From contig MCFE01000119.1 in NCBI GenBank assembly GCA_002104905.1, positions 1 through 64,000 of the forward strand: a stretch of 64,000 nucleotides of DNA, in the 5' to 3' direction. The notes under the pieces were generated by a model, which was not told the origin of the DNA, did no database searches, and saw only the letters and a list, made by a program, of their open reading frames with translations. The translations under genes were made by a program, and so were the position numbers. Source of the DNA: Basidiobolus meristosporus CBS 931.73. Taxonomy: Eukaryota; Basidiobolomycota; Basidiobolomycetes; Basidiobolales; Basidiobolaceae. Below are positions 31,235 through 41,947 of the stretch, one piece after another. Numbering within the stretch: the stretch's first letter is position 1; the number at the start of each line of letters is the position of its first letter.

Positions 31235-32809
31235 ATGGGTTGCTGTTGTCGTGGTGATGCCAAATGGAAGAGAGAGGTAATCAACGACCACAAATTTGAC
31301 TTTGTCGATGTGGACGAATTCCGTGATGAGTCGTTCATGTCAAAGTTCAAGTACATGTTTGTATTCCTCTTCACAACAAAATCCATCCTCATCTACGTGC
31401 TGGATATCTATACCGCAGTTATGCTGCTGGCCTTCAACTCCTGGAACCCCTCGATTCAGTCGGTAGTGCACTTCAAGTACACCCGGTGGATTTTCGTTGC
31501 TTCCATTATTGCCTCCTACATCCTAGCGTTCTTTGAGTTTAAGAAAGCTCGAGCCATCATTCGCTCCAGAGATATCTCGTTCGCCTTCACCTCCATCATT
31601 GCCAACCGCTTTTATACACTCCGATCCTACTCCCATTACTGCTTCTTCAATGAAATCCATAGTCATAAAAGGTTCAAGGACGATGTGGCATTTTTCGTGT
31701 TCTTCTCGCTGAGAGGTAACGTACACCAGGGTGATTCTTCCGACCCCGATCGACGCTAATATCGACTTCCCTAGGCTGGAAACGATTCTTGTTTGCCGAA
31801 GCCCCTCGTCAAGTGGTCAATGGATACACCCTTGTCATGTTGTTTATTCAGGGAGCCTATGATCTAAACAATATCTACATGCCCAAAAACATCCTGGCGA
31901 ATATCTCTCTCTTCACGATGGGCATCCCGTTTCTGTTATGCGTCCTATCTGCAATACGCACACTGGTTGCTGCGCTATTGTACATCCCTCTCGTTTGCCA
32001 AATCCGTGGGAATCTTAAGGAATATTGCTGCCACAAAATCGATAAACGGTACCAAAGCCTGCGAGATCCATTGCGATATCCATTGCTCATCAACCCACTC
32101 ACTCTTTGTTCTTAGAATTGCCGAGTTGCTGCGTATCAACTCACGCAAACGTGTGCTACATGACCAAATGCTCCACGGAGCGGTTCAGCCGACAAAGCCC
32201 AATGTTGAAAGAATCGAAGAGTTAATCTTAACTGAAGAGATGAAGACTACGTCCGAGAGCGAGCCCCATCCAGGGGAAAAGCCCCGCTTGATATCTGAAT
32301 ACTCAGCTACTACGAATGGGCGAAGTCGTCGTCTGAGTCAGCTGTCTTTGTTAGACACTTCTGTTATCTCTGATCAGCGTGGTTACACTATCGCAGCGAA
32401 CCAGAAATACCGTACCGCTCAACAGGAGCATGCCAAGCTGGCCAATCAGCAGCCAACCCTGCCAGATATTGGTCAGCTGTTCGAAGAGCCTCACCGTTCC
32501 GAAGGAAATGGAAGAGTCGTGAGTGTATCGCATCGTAATTACATCAAACTCGAATGTCTACCCTCCTCTGGCTCTTCGGAAGCCTCTGGCCCTACATCGC
32601 CAACCCCAAATAGTCAAGGATCCAGTGATTATCGGAGAGTAGCCAGTCCAAACACCTCGGAGGATCATTGCATATACGACCTTGATGGGCTTCCTGATAG
32701 ATATCAAGATAAGACCCATCGATCTGGTCGGGCTCACAGAGCTCTACCGCCACCAAGACCATCGGAAAGCACGCCCAAAGCAGCTCCAAAGGGAGCCGTC
32801 AACTTTTAA
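31235..32809 (+). CDS. KCH-family potassium transporter, paralog B
   Basis: Three exons (31235-31715, 31775-32048 and 32116-32809) give 482 residues. It is clearly homologous to the gene at 21075-22773: MGCCCRGDAKWKREVINDHK, KFDFVDVDEF, HYCFFNEIHSHKRFKDD, LRGWKRFLFAEAPRQVVNGY, LLYIPLVCQIRGNLKEYCCH and TKPN. Exon 1 (481 nt) and exon 2 (274 nt) have exactly the lengths seen in paralog A, so the introns predate the duplication. The soluble tail has diverged strongly, yet both tails end AVNF. Role as for the Kch1/Kch2 family: K+ influx at the plasma membrane. Confidence 0.88.
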
Positions 32810-33082
32810 TGCGATGTGTATATTTATCCGTCATCCCTGTACTCTATAGATCCATGACAGTTTGTTAATAAACATCACCCAAACCACTCAAATAACCCAA
32901 ACCATCAGGGGCTGATTGTATGAGAAATCGCTGTGATGCCATTTCGATCCCCTTATATTATACTACTGCAGTCCTGCGATTGAGTGTCACCGCATTTCAT
33001 TAATTTTAGTATTTGTTTGTCTTCACCTGCTCAAAAGCGAGAAGAACGATCCAATTCCTTTCCTCCTCGTTCTTATGTAAAT

Positions 33083-35629
33083 ATGACCATCTGCGAGGAC
33101 AAAATCTCCATGCCTAAAACAAAACAACCCGAGCTTCAAGAAAATGACGAGCAGATAGTTCCAAATGACGAGCGACTACAAAGAAACCAGTCGGCAATCA
33201 TCAATCTAACGCCTGAAAGGCACTCGAACAATTCTCCCCAAGCGCATGATAGCGATAAGAATACAAATAACTCAAGCCTGAAAACAGACATTTTGCCTCC
33301 ATATGATGAAGATAACATGCATAGAACTACCGAATTTCCCGAAAACTTGACCATCCAGCCGTTAGAGTCACAACTAGATCTTGATGTAAGTCCTTCTTCA
33401 GGCATTGAGCCAGCCATTACTTCAGGAACACTCCGAAAGCGCTCCTCCAGCATACTTCAACGGAACCTAGAACCTGCTGTTGATAAGATAGCAAAAGAAA
33501 GCACCTTGGCGAAAGAAAACCAGAATGCAGAGAAAGTAGAGGAAGCTGAAATCCCAGAATTTACCTTCTCTATTTGGACTTACTTGCGCTCAGAGCTGAC
33601 CGCCGGAGATTTCGATCAGTCCCATGAAATCAAGAGTGAACGGATATTGAACTTCTTACACATTCCTTGGGAATTCGAAAAGCTAGTAACGTTTGGATAC
33701 TTTATTTGCTTGGATTCTTTGCTGCATACTTTTTGTATATTGCCTGGACGTATATTGATTGCACTTTGGGGGCTGTTCTGTAGAATTACTGGCAAATCAA
33801 GGTAATTGCCTCACCCTTGGGTATGTTTGGCGCCGAACTCACCGCCCTTTCAGCAGGATGAAGCAAGCACAAAAGAGCGACCTGTACAAGGGCGCCTTGA
33901 TCGTCATCTGTTCCTATATGCTAACTTATATTGAACCATCACGACTGTATCATATTATACGTGGCCAATCCTTTGTCAAACTGTACTTCATCTTCAACTG
34001 CTTGGAGGTTTGTATACAAGTCATTGGCCAACCATCACGAAGGCTGAACTAACCACCCAGTAATGCTAGATCTTTGATAAACTATGCTCCTCTTTTGGCC
34101 TAGACGTATTGGACTCCCTATTCTCTAGAGACGTCCTGAGCAGTGGCAACGAAAAGAAAGGGGTGGAGCACCTGCGACTATTCACACATTTCTTTCTCGG
34201 ACTTGTGTACACATGTATCCTTTCCCTTGCTGCGACATGGCCCGACTCCTCATTGATCAATTCAAGCAATCCTTAACCACTCCTACCCAGTCGTTCATTC
34301 GATGGTGTTTTTCTATCAGGCATTAACGCTGAATGTTGCCGTCAACTCATACAACAATGCGCTATTGTCGCTACTGGTTTCCAATCAGTTTGGTGAGATC
34401 AAAAGCAACGTTTTCAAGAGATTCGAAAAGGAGAATCTCTTCCAGTTGAGCTGTAGTGGTAAGGATAGGGCGGTCATTATGGCCATTGGAGTGTTTTCTG
34501 ATCAGTGATTTGCGATGTAGATGTGGTGGAGCGCTTTCAATTGTCGATCTTCTTGATGATTATTACCATTCGTAACATCATTGAACTCTCCGGATCATCC
34601 AGTACCCTCTTGCCCACCTTCTTTTTCCCTTTGTTCCCAAATACTGGCTCGCTTTTCGACTCAGTTATAACGCCTGTGTTGGTTGTATTCTTTACCGAGT
34701 ACCTGGTCGATTGGCTAAAGCACGCCTTTATCTCCAAGTTCAATCGAATCAGGCCAACCGTGTATGCGAGATACGTAGATGTTCTGGCGCGCGACTTGGT
34801 GGCCGCAAAAGAGACATCCCAAAACGCGAAGGAGAACCCTGCCAATGTAGCTATCGACCTCAACTCCCTGCTTCAGTGAAACAACCAGATACTTATTCAA
34901 GATGCTTGATATTTTTCTACTAGACCCTCGTCGATCGCACTACCACTGTATCCCGAAGAATTGGCTTTGCTAATTTGCCGATATGCTGTTTGGTAACATG
35001 AAACCTGCCTGTTCGCCATCCTCGAAACCTCACTGATACACCGTACCTCTAGATCATTCGTATGTTTCTGCACTCGCTAGGGTCATTTGGATTTTGGGAC
35101 AATCTAAAGAATGGAGGTGGTGTCCGACTGGAGACGTTATTTAACCTCAACAGTGGCGGAGACATCCTGCGGTTTTTCGGAGATCTATTAAATCTCCATC
35201 CTTGGTCGGAACAGTTTATTTACTATGGCATGTGGACGCTTATTGTCCTGTTGATTTACGCTTGGTAACCCGTTCATAGTGAAACTCCATTGACGATGGA
35301 AATGAATAGTAACCCTTGCATAATATAGCCTTATTGCAATCAAGCTCATCATTGGAATCAACTTGATCTCGTTCTCACTCCATCGTCACACTGGAATGTT
35401 GGAACGGGAGCAAGCTGCGCAAACCATTGCAAAGGATCAATATGAAACCGTGAGTTCCTTTAGATGACGTTCATGGACATTATACAGCTTTACTCATCTC
35501 ACGATCTAGGAGTTGGACGACAAATTGAAGCAAACCTTGAATGATCCGGAGCTTATCGTACCCCTCCCGAACAAGCTAACCTTGGACACAATCGACAGAT
35601 ACACACTGTTCAAAAGTCGCATACCTTAA
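33083..35629 (+). CDS. TAPT1/EMP65 family multispan membrane protein
   Basis: Nine exons: 33083-33801, 33854-34007, 34070-34214, 34291-34458, 34521-34846, 34924-34992, 35053-35264, 35329-35449 and 35510-35629. They encode about 677 residues. A disordered N-terminus of about 150 residues precedes the conserved membrane domain: IWTYLRSELTAGDF, HEIKSERILNFLHIPWEFEK, SRLYHIIRGQSFVKLYFIFN, YQALTLNVAVNSYNNALL, NQFGEIKSNVFKRFEKENLF, SDVVERFQL and VSRRIGFANLPICCL. Yeast Emp65 acts with Slp1 in the ER membrane to protect folding proteins; animal TAPT1 is needed for cilia. Exon 2 has a CAGCAG tandem acceptor. The donor of exon 5 (AAT|GTAGCT at 34846) was chosen for phase and is the weakest join. Confidence 0.9.
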
Positions 35630-36566
35630 ACCAAGCGTCTTCACAAATCGCCTATGTATATGCATCACAACTGACAACAATTTTTGTTTGAAAAATCAAT
35701 AAACCATGAGTTATACTGCTAACCCTTTTTGGAAACACGACAATGTGAGTGATCTCCATTGCATACAACGTGTTCAACAAACAATCATGTAGTCGTCATC
35801 GGCATGCAATACTGACTATCGGTCGAATCAAATGTTACACGCATCATTTATTCCTTTTGGATGTGAATTTAGGCTGCCAAACCCGCTTGACATTCCCGTA
35901 ATAAAAGTGGCGAAGGCTTGACATTCCCGTAATAAAAGTGGCGAAGGAAACTGATGGATACAGCTTCTCTGATCCAGGCTTGACTAGGTGTACACGGGTC
36001 CATGGAGAACATCGAAGAATTGGCGAAGAAATAGCCCAAATCGGAGCCGAGCGAAAAAATTTCCCATTTTGCTGGATATGTATACATCCCCAATACGAAA
36101 CGGGTTGGGGTTCCGAGAGTGCTGTCATTGGCTGGAAACCATCGAGGATTGTTGACTGATGAATAGCGGAGTTCAATGCAATTGATGCATATTGACGAAA
36201 GTGGGAGGGCAAAAGCTACGATAACAACATCTTGTGTCTCCTGAGTCCCAGCTATCTTCGCGGATCGATTGGCTACTGCTTCAAATATCCCATCTGTGCA
36301 TAAAGCATGGTTTGGTTATCCTTTTGAGTGGGAATTCCTAATACGATTTCTGTCTCGCCTCGTTATATGAGCCCCTTTCAATAACCAATCAAATCAACAG
36401 GCAAATCAGATGCTCGCTTTAACATCGACATTGAAAACATATGGTTTCCCTGAACCTTTTTTTCAACTCAATATAAGCGGATTCACCTCTGAAGATGCTG
36501 CCTTCGATTTTGCTATTCATCATATCTCAGTCTGTATTCCCCTCCCTTGCCCCGCCTACTTAGAAG
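35630..36566. other. Intergenic region with a 31-bp tandem duplication
   Basis: No firm gene. A two-exon reading of 55 codons on the plus strand (35706-35744 joined to 35793-35921) and a minus-strand frame over 35844-36212 overlap and cannot both be real. The exact 31-bp duplication is listed separately. Confidence 0.45.
35885..35946. repeat. Exact 31-bp tandem duplication
   Basis: Two identical 31-bp units (35885-35915 and 35916-35946) begin GCTTGACATTCCCGTAATAA. They show no mismatch, so the duplication is young or conserved. Confidence 0.95.
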
Positions 36567-36773
36567 ATGGCACTCACACCCGATACAATTGCTACTGCGA
36601 AATCGGTGGGCCCTCACCAGCAAGTGGAGTCCCGATGTAAGAAGTTGGTGCGCTTCAGTCGCTTCGAGAAAGTGTTTATTACCCACTCGCCTGACGAATA
36701 CGATCGCCGCTCCATCTTCGCCACTCAGCTTCCAGGACAACACTCACAGTTCTATCAGACCCAATGTTTTTGA
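36567..36773 (+). CDS. Small protein with PP1-docking-like motif
   Basis: An intronless 68-residue frame with ATG at 36567. The core reads KKLVRFSRFEKVFITHSPDE followed by YDRRSI. KLVRF fits the [R/K]-x-[V/I]-x-[F/W] docking motif used by protein phosphatase 1 regulators. An 'F-x-T-H-S-x-x-E-Y-D-R' segment after such a motif resembles, from memory, segments in longer fungal regulatory proteins. The rest is polar and probably disordered. It could be a tiny PP1-binding regulator. An overlapping upstream frame (from 36410) in another register looks like noise. Function is inferred from the motif only. Confidence 0.55.
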   Translation: MALTPDTIATAKSVGPHQQVESRCKKLVRFSRFEKVFITHSPDEYDRRSIFATQLPGQHSQFYQTQCF

Positions 36774-37130
36774 GTCTGCGTCTTCACTTGTTCTGCCTCA
36801 AAGAGCTTTTTGAACCACTCACTTACCATATTGTAATCTACCTGCATGCTGCTGGGAGCAAATTGCACCTCCTGTATACTATGTAAATAAGCTAATAATA
36901 TAGTTCGACTAATTAAACAACTTCTTCCATTGGAAATCTCCATTTGCTCTTGCATATTGTTTCTGGTGTAACATGACAACAGTAGAATAGCCAGAAACAT
37001 TAAAACCGTTTTATATGTATATATGGTTAAAGTGGTTACTTGCTTGATTTAATGAAAATTCGATTTCTGATGACTGCAATTAAATATGATGCCCAAGTTT
37101 ACTTCAGTGTGTTGAACACTATCGATAGCT
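36774..37130. other. Intergenic, no gene seen
   Basis: AT-rich stretch of about 360 bp before VMA21. Confidence 0.5.
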
Positions 37131-37601
37131 ATGTCTGAATCTGAAGCGAAAGCATCCTCATCTGCATCCACACCCAAACCCAAAGTACAAGTATCCAGGT
37201 ACGACTATAACATACCGTGTATCGCAACATCTAGGTAGCCTAAATATTTCCTCCTTTTACAGAGATGTGGTCCTTAAATTGGTGTTCTTTGTCATCATCT
37301 TGGCTGCCCTACCCATAACCGCCTTTTACAAGGCCTTGGAGTATTTCGAAGGTACGGGTTCGTGAATTTATTCCATGCCCAGTGGCTCTATTGGTGCTTC
37401 CCCACATCAAGACTCCTATAAGATAACCATGGAAATGTATGCATCGGCTTTTCTAACCGCTTTATTGATGTAGGCAATTACATCTACAGCGCGGGTGTTG
37501 CTGTCATCCTTGCTAATGTAATTGTGTTTGGCTATGTCCTGGTGGCGGTGTTCGAAGAGATCTCCGACAAAAAGAACACCACGAAAGCCAAGCAAACATG
37601 A
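37131..37601 (+). CDS. VMA21: VMA21, V-ATPase assembly factor
   Basis: Three exons (37131-37198, 37263-37351 and 37474-37601) give 94 residues. After a polar N-terminus (Ser/Ala/Lys-rich) come two transmembrane helices: DVVLKLVFFVIILAALPITAFY and, after a short loop, YIYSAGVAVILANVIVFGYV. The tail reads EEISDKKNTTKAKQT. In yeast this ER protein chaperones Vo assembly of the vacuolar H+-ATPase. The end has Lys at -3 and -5 (K-x-K-x-x), a usable COPI retrieval signal in place of yeast's KKED. Length is normal (yeast 77, human 101). Confidence 0.88.
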
Positions 37602-38086
37602 GAAACAATTCCTGGTTCGAAAGTATACAAGTCTAATAAAAGTATTTAGGAATACATTGTCCCCGATCAGTCTAGTTTTAATTTTTTGAGAGCAGTCTAA
37701 ATAGGCTTGGTATATTTTGAAACATCAGATTCACCTTGGTTACCATACATGGAAAGGTTAAAATGATATATTATTCCTAAAGCTATTGTCCGTGAATATG
37801 AAGTCTGATATTCTACCGAATAGGAAAAGACCTCAAGAAAATAGAAGATTCGATCGAATCAGTCAATTCACCTATGGTAACCTTTACACATGATAAGCTT
37901 TATGACACTCGGGGTCCCCTTTTTCCCATTCATAGTTTAAAGAAGTTGATTCATCTAATTAGACACATTTCTTCTCTCTATTAGTTTCTTGTACCGTGTA
38001 TTGCTCTCAAGCACTTTTATTACTTGTATAAACTCTTTATAATTCTCTTCAAGTCTTCCTTGTTTGTTTTACACTCTTGCCCAATT
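37602..38086. other. Intergenic, no gene seen
   Basis: About 485 bp, AT-rich, the presumed promoter of the bHLH gene. No TATA box is clear. Confidence 0.5.
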
Positions 38087-39235
38087 ATGGATGCGGAGCA
38101 GGCACCACAGCCAATGAATGTAACCGAAAGCTCTGCAATCAACACAAATGGTGCCCTTGATATACCAAGTTTCAATTCTTTCGGTGCACCTCGCACCGCA
38201 CGTTTGCCATCAGCCCCTTCGATCATGACACATGTTGATGTCAACAACTTCAGTTCCCCAGAGGACAATCCTCTGCGTACCGAGCGTCTGCCGTCAGCCC
38301 CCTCCATTGTAACAAATACCTTGAAGGTCCCTGGCCATTTACCTCAAGGCTCCTCCTCTACGACCACTGCCACAAAGCGAGTTTCCAACCGGAAGTTAAG
38401 AGCGTACAGCTTCGACGACTCCATCCGAGAATTTTGCCCAGACAAACTCTACCAAACCAAGGATAATCGAAAACGCGAGTCTTACATGGTGCACGGAGTC
38501 AACATATTGAACAGGGATGATGTGGATAGCTCAACTGCAATCAACCGGTTGCAGAAACGTCGCGAGCAGCATAACCGAGTAGAACGTCGCCGCCGGGACT
38601 TAATCAATACCTCCATTGAAGAGCTTTCAGAGATTGTCCCCCTGGCCCAGCTTGAGGGAGTAAAGTTTGCTCGCGGCAACGTGTTGCGCCTTACCATTGA
38701 TTACATCAAAGAGCTTCAGCAGGAGATACAATCGCTGAGGCTAGAAAACGAGAATTTGCGCAATAGCTCCACAGCACAAATCCCCCGACTGGACCCGACC
38801 AAGCGTCCCCCTACCATTGTCATCAACCAGCCTGGTAATCTTCCCGTCAACACCACCTTTCCGTCACCTAGCTCAGCTGGTTGGGAGAGCGAAATCAGAA
38901 CACCTACGGACGGCCAAGACTTTTCTTCACCCATTGGCCCCAACCATTCTGGTCAATTAATCAGTCCTATTACCTCGTCCCCATTTCCCTCGCCATTTCA
39001 CTCGCCCACACATTCACCTATTCACCCCAGCAGCCCGATCAACGAAAACCCAATGGCTCTGCCACATCCAGCTCTCCCTGAAATCACCCTAACAACCGCG
39101 TCATCTTTAGCATCATCACCCGTTCCGTTGCATGGCTCAGTTCCATCGTCGCCTATTCCTACATCGCCCTCGTCGCCATTGCCGCTGCAAATAAGCAGCT
39201 GGCAACCATTCTCGAATACTGGCAGGAACACGTAA
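38087..39235 (+). CDS. bHLH transcription factor
   Basis: An intronless 382-residue frame from ATG 38087. The bHLH domain begins near residue 158: basic region RREQHNRVERRRRDLINTSI, helix 1 to EELSEIVPL, and helix 2 GNVLRLTIDYIKELQQEIQS, running into a short Leu-heptad coil (LRLENENLR). His, Glu and Arg at positions 5, 9 and 13 of the basic region predict binding to CACGTG or related E-boxes. The N-terminal part holds a duplicated RTxRLPSAPSIxT motif (two copies about 28 residues apart). The C-terminus is Ser/Pro-rich. The family fits USF/MITF/Rtg-like class B factors. No PAS domain was seen. Confidence 0.88.
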   Translation: MDAEQAPQPMNVTESSAINTNGALDIPSFNSFGAPRTARLPSAPSIMTHVDVNNFSSPEDNPLRTERLPSAPSIVTNTLKVPGHLPQGSSSTTTATKRVSNRKLRAYSFDDSIREFCPDKLYQTKDNRKRESYMVHGVNILNRDDVDSSTAINRLQKRREQHNRVERRRRDLINTSIEELSEIVPLAQLEGVKFARGNVLRLTIDYIKELQQEIQSLRLENENLRNSSTAQIPRLDPTKRPPTIVINQPGNLPVNTTFPSPSSAGWESEIRTPTDGQDFSSPIGPNHSGQLISPITSSPFPSPFHSPTHSPIHPSSPINENPMALPHPALPEITLTTASSLASSPVPLHGSVPSSPIPTSPSSPLPLQISSWQPFSNTGRNT

Positions 39236-39966
39236 ATGAATCTTCAAATTGCTTCCACTCCATCAGTACATATATATATATTAAGTATCAAACTCACTAA
39301 ATGTGGATATGCACTTTCATTGGGAATTTCTCCGCACCAAAACTAATAAAACAAGCGCCAGTCATGAACACGGTCAAGGAATGTCTGGTCTACAGTCAAG
39401 TATCGCGATCACCTCCGCATGAATCATCCATTAAGCGCCGCATCGCTTGCGCGCTTGACCGATAGAACCTTCTGCATTCGAATGGTCCATGAATTAAGAC
39501 AATTCTGGAGGGCCATCCAATATGGATGCACTATCGACCAGAATGGCAATCTTCGGAAAAGTCTAAATATCCTTGTTCAAGGACCTTCATTGATCTTTGC
39601 CAAATCGGGCGAGCATTTCTAATGATGAATGCGCGCCGAAGCTTGGCGCCCATCAAAGATGATCTATTGTTAAATATCGAAACCTATGTGAGCCCGATGG
39701 CCATTTAGGGTAGATTGGGTCACGTTCTTAGAACGAGGACCTAGTGGCCAATTGAAGAAATCACCATCCATGGTAAGACTTGGTTAGAGGTTCCGGTATG
39801 ATCATATCGTACCTCTGATAGGATAGATCGATCCGTTTGGCGTATTCTAGTATCGCCTATGGCTGGGATTGTTCTGAAGGGGTTTATTAACGTGGGGCTC
39901 AATTGGAGAACGTTCAACAGATACATCATCACCCTTGATCGGCATGATGGGAGTATACTCGAATGG
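39236..39966. other. Intergenic, no gene seen
   Basis: About 730 bp between convergent genes. A 67-codon plus-strand frame at 39419 has an ATG but no recognisable features or clear signals. Confidence 0.5.
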
Positions 39967-41276
39967 CTACATGTTGGTGATGTTGTTTAAATTTGCCGCG
40001 TGCATTGCCGGATTCGTACCTGCGTTCTCGGAAGTTGGCATAAAGATGATCTTGCTATTGCCATGCTTACTCATGGTTTGAAGCGTCTCCAAATAACGAA
40101 TTTGCATTGCGGCCGGTGTGTTCAGTATTTCCGCTGCTTCTCTCATGAGCTTGGCCGAGTCCACTGTAAAATGAGCGAGGTTAACCAAAAAGTCAGTGCC
40201 AGTGTCAGCTGATTAAACGGGACCTTCAGCCTGGGCAGCAATCACTTTGGATTCACCGATTCGTTTCTGTGTGGCTGCACTCGAGAGTGACTCTTGAAGC
40301 TCTTTAGAAAACTCGAGATCCTTAATTAAGATCGATTCCACCTATAAAGAAATGGACCGATATAGTTGGACGGCGTATCCCGAAATCATTCTATGGTAAG
40401 TGTTTACCTTGACTCCCCATTCTCTAGCGGGGATATCGATCATAATGCGGATATCTATCCATTGAAAAGATTTAATGCGCATTCATCCTCATTCCCACTA
40501 CCGACGAGGGCCAACTCACCATTCGCAATCGTCTCACGGTTTTCGATGCAGTCCTGAAGGACTCGAGTTCCTAGCACGCCTCTGAGAGTGGTCTGGGTTC
40601 TTTCTACGAGAGCCTGTCGAAGATTACTCACCCCATAGGTAGCCTGATAGGGGTCTACAATATGATAATAGATGACCGAGTCCAGGGTGATACTGACATT
40701 ATCCTAACAAGAGCTAGTTAGACTCCGTACACTCTATTCACAGCTTCTTGGGGGGGGGATGTAGGATATTCTTTAACCTTGGTAGTGATGCGAACGTTGG
40801 GGATAGAGATAATTTGAATCTTGACGTCCACAGCAATCAATTCTTCTGACAAGGGGTTGATTCGGACCAGACCAGGATCGGTGGTTTTGTACACTCTGCC
40901 GAACCTGGATACCAGACCAACGTAGCCTTTGAACTGGTTTAATAATTCTGGAGGTGAGAAGGGTATGATTGTGCAGAGGTACCTTGGTCAATTTGTTGAT
41001 ACGGGTTGGGGCAGCAAAAAAAACAGGGTATCTTCAAAAAGTTCACCCTATGCTTAGAAGGTCTGCCTTTAAAGTGACTTGCATGCCAGCACTTACCGAG
41101 CCCAAAGAGCCCATGATGTTCCCTAAGCCGTCCATCCACCAGGAATAAAAGCTCTGCGACTCATCGACCCTGGTTTCGTTAGCATAAGATGGTTGACCCG
41201 TTATGGGTTCGGTGTCTGCTTCGTTATGGTTGCTTGTGGAGGTACTTCCGTAGCTCTTGACTGCTGCACTCGCCAT
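39967..41276 (-). CDS. Stomatin-family (SPFH/band 7) membrane protein
   Basis: Seven exons (41276-41097, 41031-40983, 40926-40778, 40703-40520, 40454-40408, 40341-40224 and 40163-39967) give 307 residues. The stomatin core is unmistakable: PCFFCCPNPYQQIDQG (a membrane hairpin with likely palmitoyl Cys), GLVSRFGRVYKTTDPGLVRI, DNVSITLDSVIYYHIVDPYQ, ALVERTQTTLRGVLG, ESILIKDLEFSKELQESLSS, AATQKRIGESKVIAAQAEV, and LNTPAAMQIRYLETLQTMSK. It is an oligomeric membrane scaffold. Unlike mitochondrial SLP2 it lacks a presequence and has a polar N-terminus of about 60 residues. Exon 6 uses a weak donor (GTCCCG), and exon 2 is only 49 nt. Confidence 0.93.
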
Positions 41277-41947
41277 ATTGGGTATTCAAGCTCTTCAATT
41301 AATGCAATGAGTTTGGGTAACGAAAATGGCTATGAGAGGGATTTAAACATTATTTGATATTACACAGATGTACAAACAGTTAAAATATAGGACATATTAT
41401 CGGAACTAATTAAAGCAAAATTGTGTAGAGTTGAACAGAATAATCGTGAATAGCATACAGTGTGATTTGTGTAAAATGGTCTAAACAATGCTCAGCGTCA
41501 GGGGTGGTCCCTGCTCCAAGTGTTTGTGAGTTTATTGGTAAATGCTGGATGTGGACAAAGGTGATTGGACTATGGGAGGAATTACGAGTTGTGGTGTGTA
41601 GGCGATAATTCAATGAAAATCAATCCGAGGAGTTTAGAGGACTAGGTTGCCAATTCGTTATTTATTGGTCTTTCGGGGATTCTTTTTCATCCAATCACAT
41701 CCCATTTCTGAAATCAACACCACACCCGACATTCGTTTGTCATAAAGAGTGCGACGCTGAAAAGCTGTACTGCAAACGAGGTATATCGAAAACCAATCCT
41801 TTCTTCGCCCTAGTACTTTCTCGTATACAAAGGGGCCCACTTTTCTTCCTGGTAGGGTATCATCTGTTGACGAGTTGTGTCTTCTTTGCTCGGGCTAACC
41901 ATCTGTAATAGCTATCAGTTTTAGAGCATTTTTTTGGACTATCGGCT
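41277..41947. other. Divergent intergenic region, stomatin and vigilin genes
   Basis: About 670 bp with no supported gene. The TTTTTTTGGAC tract just before 41940 is probably leader sequence of the vigilin gene. Confidence 0.5.

Noticed and set aside
35844-36212. 122-codon minus-strand frame over the 31-bp duplication
   Set aside because: Overlaps the alternative plus-strand reading and has no recognisable features. The repeat contributes part of its length.
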